From a virus, in the IMG/VR virus record IMGVR_UViG_3300042691_029560, positions 28,714 to 92,713 of that record: a stretch of 64,000 nucleotides of DNA; one strand, 5' to 3'. Position numbers and translations under genes: made by a program. The notes under the pieces were generated by a model. It saw only the letters and a program-made list of their open reading frames with translations. It was not told the origin of the DNA and did no database searches. How positions within the stretch are numbered: the stretch's first letter is position 1; every line of letters starts with the position of its first letter. This document shows, one piece after another, positions 59,381 to 64,000 of this stretch.

Positions 59381-59420
59381 GACTGGCCGCACCGCGGGGA
59401 GAGACATGGTGCGACCAGCC
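59381..59420 (-). promoter_or_regulatory. Leader hairpin of the 58380 gene
   Basis: GACTGGCCGCACC pairs with GGTGCGACCAGCC, a 13-bp stem with one G-U-type mismatch and a 14-base loop, 17 bases before the ATG. It may control translation or mark an RNA or DNA site. Confidence 0.6.
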
Positions 59421-59560
59421 GATTTTTGCGTAAGGTGCTACGCGGTAAGGGGTCTCTTCCCGACGTCACCAATTTGCATTTTCGGTGACGGTACTAGTAT
59501 GGTGGAAAAGTTTTTTGGGTGAGTTGAGGGTGACGCGCACCTTCCGTTTACAAACAACGG

Positions 59561-59596
59561 AAAAGCCCCCATAAAATCAAGGATCTTACAGGGGCT
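59561..59596 (-). terminator. Hairpin terminator
   Basis: AGCCCC pairs with GGGGCT with a long loop and TTTT on the minus strand; beyond the stop of the gene at 59602. Confidence 0.6.
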
Positions 59597-59601
59597 GGCC
59601 G

Positions 59602-59886
59602 TTATTTAAAATTGATCGGAGGCGGTCCATCTAACTTGATAAAGTTACCGTTTTTATCTCTCGGTTGTTTATCCCAATTGAGGTTGTATAGCTTGGACTT
59701 CCGTTCAACACCTTTTGCTAATTCTCGTAGAACTTCATTTAGATCGACGTGATAGTAGCGAGAACCCGGTTTAATTGGATGACGTTTTACGTATCCTCGC
59801 CGGATCATGTATCCAATCATGCTGATTGAAACATTTGAGTAGTAAGCAGCAGTTTTTGAGTTAACTAGTTTTACTTCTTCTTGCAT
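59602..59886 (-). CDS. MerR/excisionase-like HTH protein
   Basis: 94 residues. VNSKTAAYYSNVSISMIGYMIRRGYVKRHPI then YYHVDLNEVLREL is a winged-helix DNA-binding pattern seen in excisionase and MerR-type proteins. The tail PRDKNGNFIKLDGPPPI is also found, in modified form, in its upstream neighbour (ARDAKGRWIFLDA). Overlaps the upstream gene by 16 bases. Confidence 0.68.
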   Translation of the reverse strand: MQEEVKLVNSKTAAYYSNVSISMIGYMIRRGYVKRHPIKPGSRYYHVDLNEVLRELAKGVERKSKLYNLNWDKQPRDKNGNFIKLDGPPPINFK

Positions 59887-60110
59887 TTACAATTACCCCC
59901 ACCACAGCATCCGCTGTCTGGTTTTTCTGCATCAAGAAAAATCCACCTACCCTTTGCATCCCTGGCCGGTTTATCGAGAAGGGATTGAATCTTTTGGGCT
60001 TCAAATCTAGCAAGTGCTTTATCTAGTTCTGCCCAAGCAGCATCTACATTTTTTCTTCTCCTGCGTTCAGCCCAGTTGCGTCCAAAGATCTTACGAAAGA
60101 ACTTCTTCAT
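59871..60110 (-). CDS. Small basic protein with a Cys-rich end
   Basis: 79 residues. MKKFFRKIFGRNWAERRRRKNVD, a helical middle, PARDAKGRWIFLDAEK, and an end SGCCGGGNCKCKKK that could bind metal. Unknown function. Confidence 0.65.
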   Translation of the reverse strand: MKKFFRKIFGRNWAERRRRKNVDAAWAELDKALARFEAQKIQSLLDKPARDAKGRWIFLDAEKPDSGCCGGGNCKCKKK

Positions 60111-60112
60111 GA

Positions 60113-60391
60113 CTACTTGCTGTTCTTCTTAGGAGCTGGCTTCTTAGGAGCTGGCTTCTTAGCGGTTGGAGCAGTTGGCTTCTTAGCTACTGGCTTCTTC
60201 GCTGTTGAGGTTGCTGGCTTCTTTTTCGGAGTTGCCTTCTGAACCTTCGGTAGTTCCACCTTCTTGGTGGTCTCCTTCAGAGTTGAGAAGTCCGTTTTCT
60301 GAATCAGATCCTTCACCTGTTCCGGGCTCAGAATTGTTACTTGGTTCTCCTTCGAGAACGCCTTCTTGATTTGATTGAATAGATTTTTCAT
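60113..60391 (-). CDS. Lys/Ala/Pro-rich histone-H1-like tail protein
   Basis: 92 residues starting MKNLFNQIKKAFSKENQ. The first 50 residues are helical; the rest is repeated KKPA/AKKP, like the DNA-condensing tails of histone H1-like bacterial proteins. It probably binds DNA or RNA non-specifically. Its 5' two-thirds overlap the 3' half of the gene at 60183 in another frame. Confidence 0.7.
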   Translation of the reverse strand: MKNLFNQIKKAFSKENQVTILSPEQVKDLIQKTDFSTLKETTKKVELPKVQKATPKKKPATSTAKKPVAKKPTAPTAKKPAPKKPAPKKNSK

Positions 60392-60542
60392 TACCTTTTT
60401 CTTTCTCTTGTTTATTACAAGTTTTGCAATAGCAGTACCACACACTGTCGTACCACTTAATTTCTGGTCTACACAATTCGTGCGTGTTGGTATAGCAATA
60501 CCCACATACTCGAGTTGTGTCTGTTTCCTTTTCTTTTGCCAC
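60183..60542 (-). CDS. Hypothetical zinc-finger protein with a long overlapping tail
   Basis: 119 residues if the frame is used to its end. Residues 1-50 look real: MAKEKETDTTRVCGYCYTNTHELC, then WYCYCKTCNKQ. The remaining 70 residues are low-complexity Glu/Ser/Gly and overlap the Lys-rich gene by 209 bases. Either both frames are used, or translation shifts frame near the A-rich run at about 60400. Confidence 0.5.
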   Translation of the reverse strand: MAKEKETDTTRVCGYCYTNTHELCRPEIKWYDSVWYCYCKTCNKQEKEKGNEKSIQSNQEGVLEGEPSNNSEPGTGEGSDSENGLLNSEGDHQEGGTTEGSEGNSEKEASNLNSEEASS

Positions 60543-60544
60543 AG

Positions 60545-61216
60545 CTACCTAACTACATAAATAGTCTCTTTGTGGTGCTTGACTTTTACCGTTGGGTCGG
60601 CCCAAACAGTAAATCCGTTTCTCCTGGCATTCATGCACCAAGAATAATCTTCTCCTACATTGCACTCAAAGTCAAGTTGATCCCACTTAACTCCTTGAAT
60701 CCTGAACCATGGTCTGTCGCACTTCTCGAAAACACCGGACTTAATGGCAATAAATCCAAACCCTAGACCGAACACTTCTACTGGATCATCCTTCATAAAG
60801 AACGACAGCTCGTTGGTTAGAGTCGGTCTACCCTTGTCATCAAAAAATGCACAGGCTAATGTACCCATTGGATCTGTTCTGTACAATCCGCCAACAATAT
60901 CTAAATCTGATTTGAGCAGCTTCTCAAACTCAGCAATATCCCATGAGATATCTGAATCAATCCAAAAGATCTTGTCGTAAGTATATTTACCTGCACCAAC
61001 TTCTCTGGTGACCCAATCGTTTTCCCATTGGTCAAGTGCGGTAATTTCTCTTGCACTTGGAATGAACGAAGAATACTTATTCAACCACTTGTATGTGTAT
61101 CCGTTCTCGGTTAACCAATTGATCGTATCTAGCAGACTTCGCACATACTCAGGGTTTAGTGAACTACCTGGAGTAGCAATTAAAACGTTATAGTGCTTCT
61201 TCTGGCTTGCAGACAC
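60545..61216 (-). CDS. GT-A-type glycosyltransferase
   Basis: 223 residues. VLIATPGSSLNPEYVRSLL, the metal-binding DSD motif (87-89, in IFWIDSDISW), GGLYRTDP and GEDYSWCMNARRNGFTVWADPTVKVKH are typical of small GT-A glycosyltransferases in phages. It would transfer a sugar to DNA, virion protein or the host surface; no sugar-pathway gene is nearby. It starts inside the end of the 61188 gene (29-base overlap). Confidence 0.82.
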   Translation of the reverse strand: MSASQKKHYNVLIATPGSSLNPEYVRSLLDTINWLTENGYTYKWLNKYSSFIPSAREITALDQWENDWVTREVGAGKYTYDKIFWIDSDISWDIAEFEKLLKSDLDIVGGLYRTDPMGTLACAFFDDKGRPTLTNELSFFMKDDPVEVFGLGFGFIAIKSGVFEKCDRPWFRIQGVKWDQLDFECNVGEDYSWCMNARRNGFTVWADPTVKVKHHKETIYVVR

Positions 61217-61454
61217 TTAACCATCCTTCAACTAGTGATTGAAATTGTGGAACCGTTAGATTTGATAGTACTGCCACATCTTCTGGATTTACAAGCAGAT
61301 AGTAGAACAGCTCGTATGTATCAACAAGCTTCTTACTTTCATCTGCCTTTTCTAGAGCGATTGCGGCTAGAACTGAAATGCTATCTAGGTGGCTCAAGTT
61401 TAGTGACTTTTCTGGAGCATACTCCACGGTCACATATTTTCTTTCGTCAGACAT
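61188..61454 (-). CDS. Hypothetical 88-residue helical protein
   Basis: MSDERKYVTVEYAPEKSLNLSHLDS then helices ending VEGWLSVCKPEEAL. Overlaps both neighbours (8 bases upstream, 29 downstream). Unknown. Confidence 0.65.
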   Translation of the reverse strand: MSDERKYVTVEYAPEKSLNLSHLDSISVLAAIALEKADESKKLVDTYELFYYLLVNPEDVAVLSNLTVPQFQSLVEGWLSVCKPEEAL

Positions 61455-61608
61455 TGAACATTCTTTCTTTTACAGCCCGGACATCTTTACCAATTGATCC
61501 TAGCTTATAAAACAAGATAAAGGCGAACATCAACACGGCCCCTACAATCATTAGGAAAAGCACGATTTTGATTGGCCAAACGAAAAAGATATTGAAAAAG
61601 GTTTTCAT
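61447..61608 (-). CDS. Small membrane protein
   Basis: 53 residues: MKTFFNIFFVWPIKIVLFLMIV and one long membrane helix, then a basic cytoplasmic-type end. The ATG overlaps the upstream TAA by one base. Unknown. Confidence 0.62.
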   Translation of the reverse strand: MKTFFNIFFVWPIKIVLFLMIVGAVLMFAFILFYKLGSIGKDVRAVKERMFNV

Positions 61609-62063
61609 TAGATTTCCGATCTACATTGTTTGCACAGAAGCTTATCGTAACCTGTCGGCTCTTCCATTGCAACCCCCCGCTGGCTAACTGCCACTGGAGC
61701 AATTGGCCCACCAACTCCACATCGATCACACTTCATATCAATCAGCCACTCGACTTCTCTGCCATCAGCAATGGCCTTCTTCAGTCCTCGGCCTAAAGCG
61801 TGTAAAGGTCCTTGACCTTCGGTTTTTCTCAAGAAAGATCTTGTGTCTGAAGTTCTCAGAACAACTCGTTGCTCTTTGCATGGACATTCCATCCTGGTTG
61901 GTTTACAAAATACCAATCCGGCAACTAAAGTATGTCTGGTTATCGGATGTCCACAAACACAGATTCTGCCATCTCGATCTCTACCTGGAACTAAATTTTT
62001 CTCAGCTTCTTCTACTTCTTCAAACGTAAAATCTACGTACGAAAATGGATCTTTTTCTGTCAT
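61608..62063 (-). CDS. Zinc-binding protein heading the leftward operon
   Basis: 151 residues. An acidic start, CVCGHPITRHT, CPCKEQ, then CDRCGVGGPIAP and CKQCRSEI: two Cys-rich sites, the second like a zinc ribbon. AAGGAGTTTTTATG gives a good ribosome site. First gene left of the divergent control region. Confidence 0.68.
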   Translation of the reverse strand: MTEKDPFSYVDFTFEEVEEAEKNLVPGRDRDGRICVCGHPITRHTLVAGLVFCKPTRMECPCKEQRVVLRTSDTRSFLRKTEGQGPLHALGRGLKKAIADGREVEWLIDMKCDRCGVGGPIAPVAVSQRGVAMEEPTGYDKLLCKQCRSEI

Positions 62064-62113
62064 AAAAACTCCTTCTTAAAAATTTGACAACTTCATCCTA
62101 ACACAAGTCGATC

Positions 62114-62176
62114 CATGTATCTCATGAAACACCATGAAAAACACATGAAAAACATAATCAAACCCATGTAACCATG
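62114..62176. repeat. Phased CATG repeats in the divergent control region
   Basis: CATG occurs at 62114, 62123, 62133, 62144, 62165 and 62173, most followed by AAA or TAA, with a CATA at 62153. Spacing is 8-12 bp, about one helical turn. This looks like an iteron or operator array. Confidence 0.6.
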
Positions 62177-62257
62177 TAAGTCAACTATAGTTTCAGTTAA
62201 CGCAGAATTGAACTCTATACGCGTAGTAAAACTATAGTTGTATTACATGGTTACATG
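62165..62257. repeat. 29-bp inverted repeat between divergent operons
   Basis: Left arm 62165-62193 and right arm 62229-62257 match at 26 of 29 positions, separated by 35 bp. Each arm holds the 10-bp palindrome AACTATAGTT and a CATGTAAC-CATGTAA tandem. It is an operator, origin or attachment-site candidate. Confidence 0.75.
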
Positions 62258-62471
62258 ACTATGTATAGCAACTTTTTTAAAACTATTTTCAAATTTTTTA
62301 CTAGTATCTCTTTGTAGCAGATTTCTCGATCTTGTACAGCTTTTTGCTTTTCCCTAAATATACAGCAGTAGGATTAAAGTTGAAATTATACACTACGTCT
62401 TTTTCAAAACCCTCTTCTTTTATACAAATTTATATAAAAGATGTCCAATAATCCCACTTCATTTTTGAGTA

Positions 62472-62483
62472 TAAAATAGACTC
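62472..62483 (+). promoter_or_regulatory. Leaderless-type promoter of the 62484 gene
   Basis: TAAAAT, six bases, then ATG, the same spacing as at 23735 and 43312; no ribosome site. The 62064-62483 gap otherwise holds only the CATG and inverted repeats and A/T-rich DNA. Confidence 0.6.
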
Positions 62484-62690
62484 ATGTCAGAGAATTTTGA
62501 ACCCGAAGCAATCCTAGATAAGATCGCTTTGTGCTCAATCGTGATCGACCAGATCAAAGAAGAATACGAAATAACTCCTGACCCTGATCAACGCGCAGAC
62601 TTGTTATTAGCGGTTGAGGGTTTAGCAGATAATGTAGCTCGCTTAGTGATGGACGTTCGTGATAAAGTCTGGAACCATCCAAAAGTTTAA
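62484..62690 (+). CDS. Hypothetical 68-residue acidic helical protein
   Basis: MSENFEPEAILDKIALCSIVIDQI and ADLLLAVEGLADNVARLVMDV. First gene right of the divergent region; probably regulatory or structural, not recognised. Confidence 0.65.
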   Translation: MSENFEPEAILDKIALCSIVIDQIKEEYEITPDPDQRADLLLAVEGLADNVARLVMDVRDKVWNHPKV

Positions 62691-62715
62691 CAACTAAATC
62701 ATAGAAAGTACTTAA

Positions 62716-64000
62716 ATGAGACTCCGCCCAGTAAAGGGCGAGGGAGAGCGCTCGAAGTCATTATTGAAAAAAGGACCGTTGCTTATTGCAACGGCCCTCT
62801 TTATCGGCTATCCGGTTTGTATAGCCCAAGCGGTTACTACTTCTTCCGCTTTAGGACTGCCAATACAGCAGCAAGGACAAATACAGAAACCCATCCAGCT
62901 ACAAACCCAACCCAAAAACTATCTAAGTTTACGGTCAATTGCATCGTTACCCTCCAATCAGGAAATCAGTACTCTTGAGTCTACTCTTAATTCCTACAAA
63001 GCACAACTCAAAACGCTAAAATCTTCTACCCCTCTAGACCCATCTTTTTCAGCCGAAATAGCCCAGAAAGTCCAAATCCTAGAGACCAAGATCCAGTCCC
63101 TAGAAACCAAGATCCAACGTCTAAAAGACAGCCTAGTATCCCTACAATTAGCTAAAGACACCCTTTCTTCCGCTATTGCTACCCTGGACGTCGCCATAGC
63201 CACAGAATCGGCCGCTTTGACCAAATACAACACAGCCAAGGCCAAACACGACCAAGATCTCTCAACCTTTACAGAAGCATCCTCGGCCCTTTCTAAAGCA
63301 GAATCAGCCCTACAAACAGCCACTTCTGACGCTTCTAAAGCCCTGGACGTCTACAACACAGCTTCAGCTAATAAGTCAGCTGCCCAGAACACTCTCAACC
63401 AAACGCAGCAAACTTTAAACGAAGCTCAAAACAAGTACGACACAGAGCTCATCCCAGATCCAACGTGGACAGCACCTACCTACCAAAAAGAACACATAAG
63501 AGTATTTCCAGAAACCATAATTGTTGTGGAAGTAACCACAACTACTCAGCAAAGCGAAAACATTCTTCCACCCCTAGACCACACGACTTGGTCTGGTGCT
63601 GGGACAGGTGCTCAAGGCTCACAGCCAACTATCAACCAAGGCGTTGTTAAGTTCTCTTACATGATGCAGGGAGTTACTTCAACAGGACAAGTAAATTCTC
63701 CAGCAAACGAACCGTTTACGCTATCCGTTGATGTTAAGAACATGGATGCAAACAGAGGAATTCAAGACACCTACAAGATTGAACTATTCACCTACAACGT
63801 ACAGGGACAGCAAAATGGCTACGCAATCTTTAACTCACCTCAAGGCTGGCACGACTGGACAACCAGAACAATTAGCACAACTCCAACCTCTGACGTAGCT
63901 TCGTACAAAGTAGTTCTTTCTGCAATTGACGGAGGTTTTTGGTGGGGAACCTACGGCCCAGAAATGAAGAACCCAACTCTTTCTGCCACTACCACTACCA
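62716..64000 (+). CDS. Secreted coiled-coil surface protein, C-terminus off the right edge
   Basis: More than 428 residues, open at the edge. After a basic start, a signal-type hydrophobic segment LLIATALFIGYPVCIAQA ends in a likely AxA cleavage site. A Gln-rich linker leads to a long coiled coil (about 80-240) of Leu/Lys/Ala/Ser/Thr, then a beta-type region with DHTTWSGAGTGAQG and WHDWTT/GGFWWGTYGPEM, resembling carbohydrate-binding modules. GAAAG lies seven bases before the ATG. Possibly a receptor-binding or cell-surface protein. An export signal is unusual for a virion protein, so an exported phage-coded surface protein is also possible. Confidence 0.72.
   Translation, partial: MRLRPVKGEGERSKSLLKKGPLLIATALFIGYPVCIAQAVTTSSALGLPIQQQGQIQKPIQLQTQPKNYLSLRSIASLPSNQEISTLESTLNSYKAQLKTLKSSTPLDPSFSAEIAQKVQILETKIQSLETKIQRLKDSLVSLQLAKDTLSSAIATLDVAIATESAALTKYNTAKAKHDQDLSTFTEASSALSKAESALQTATSDASKALDVYNTASANKSAAQNTLNQTQQTLNEAQNKYDTELIPDPTWTAPTYQKEHIRVFPETIIVVEVTTTTQQSENILPPLDHTTWSGAGTGAQGSQPTINQGVVKFSYMMQGVTSTGQVNSPANEPFTLSVDVKNMDANRGIQDTYKIELFTYNVQGQQNGYAIFNSPQGWHDWTTRTISTTPTSDVASYKVVLSAIDGGFWWGTYGPEMKNPTLSATTTT

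Noticed and set aside
62994-63323. Open frame of 109 codons on the minus strand
   Set aside because: It is antisense to the long coiled-coil gene, whose repetitive composition creates it.
1-64000. tRNA, rRNA, integrase or transposase genes
   Set aside because: No cloverleaf, ribosomal, recombinase or transposase signature was seen in reading both strands.

Overview
The window is a large piece of a tailed-phage (Caudoviricetes) genome, or an integrated relative. It carries a terminase large subunit, a portal, a prohead protease, a candidate small terminase, endolysin-like proteins and dozens of very small genes, with tight ATGA/TAATG overlaps and almost all genes on the minus strand. No tRNA, rRNA, CRISPR array, integrase or tail gene is visible. 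An actinobacterial host of moderate GC is suggested by several things: two perfect DtxR/IdeR-type iron boxes, a stereotyped Shine-Dalgarno GAAAGGAAA, leaderless starts (TANNNT, six bases, then the start codon), and the style of the portal, terminase, MoxR/VWA and DUF1360-like proteins. The host assignment is inference.

Layout. (1) 1-23.7 kb, leftward head-gene operon: HTH protein, Cys/Gly protein, DUF1360-like membrane protein, portal, a Dps-ferritin fusion, a giant gene (3,341 codons joined by a probable -1 frameshift to a further 1,773 codons), a 56-residue protein, and a very long prohead-protease protein that runs off the left edge. (2) 23.74-24.84 kb, gene-free: two iron boxes, hairpins, AGCT repeats, and a GATC-rich AT-rich element bounded by an 11-bp inverted repeat. 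(3) 24.85-27.75 kb: three small genes if the overlapping pair is counted separately, the terminase large subunit, and a second HTH protein related to the first. (4) 27.85-51 kb: about 60 tiny genes, mostly in one- to five-gene cassettes with their own promoter, GAAAGGAAA ribosome site and hairpin terminator. Three gene-free cassettes look like structured ncRNAs. (5) 51.6-55.1 kb: a VWA/metalloprotease-motif protein, a MoxR-type AAA+ ATPase and a third operon protein. (6) 55.2-62.1 kb: zinc proteins, a CHAP-like/peptidoglycan-binding protein, a candidate small terminase, a basic tail protein and a glycosyltransferase. (7) 62.1-62.48 kb: a divergent control region with phased CATG repeats and a 29-bp inverted repeat, followed by rightward genes including a secreted coiled-coil protein cut by the right edge.

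The most remarkable system is the head region. The giant product (about 5,113 residues if frameshifted) is a string of modules separated by some 25 copies of a short motif, G-[F/Y]-x-Q-x-P-G, lying at module boundaries. The shifted half adds a ParB-like domain, an ADP-ribosyltransferase-like domain and two ArdC-like antirestriction/metallopeptidase units. This resembles the polyvalent proteins that phages inject with DNA. The gene sits between the portal/Dps genes and the prohead protease, so the protein may be packaged in the head and possibly cut at the repeated motif. The same operon encodes a Dps with an intact ferroxidase site and lies downstream of the iron boxes, which suggests that head-gene expression is coupled to host iron.

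The small-gene region has a second striking property. Its spacers repeat a common upstream architecture and are packed with GATC, AGCT, CCGG and GGCC palindromes, which look rare inside the neighbouring genes.
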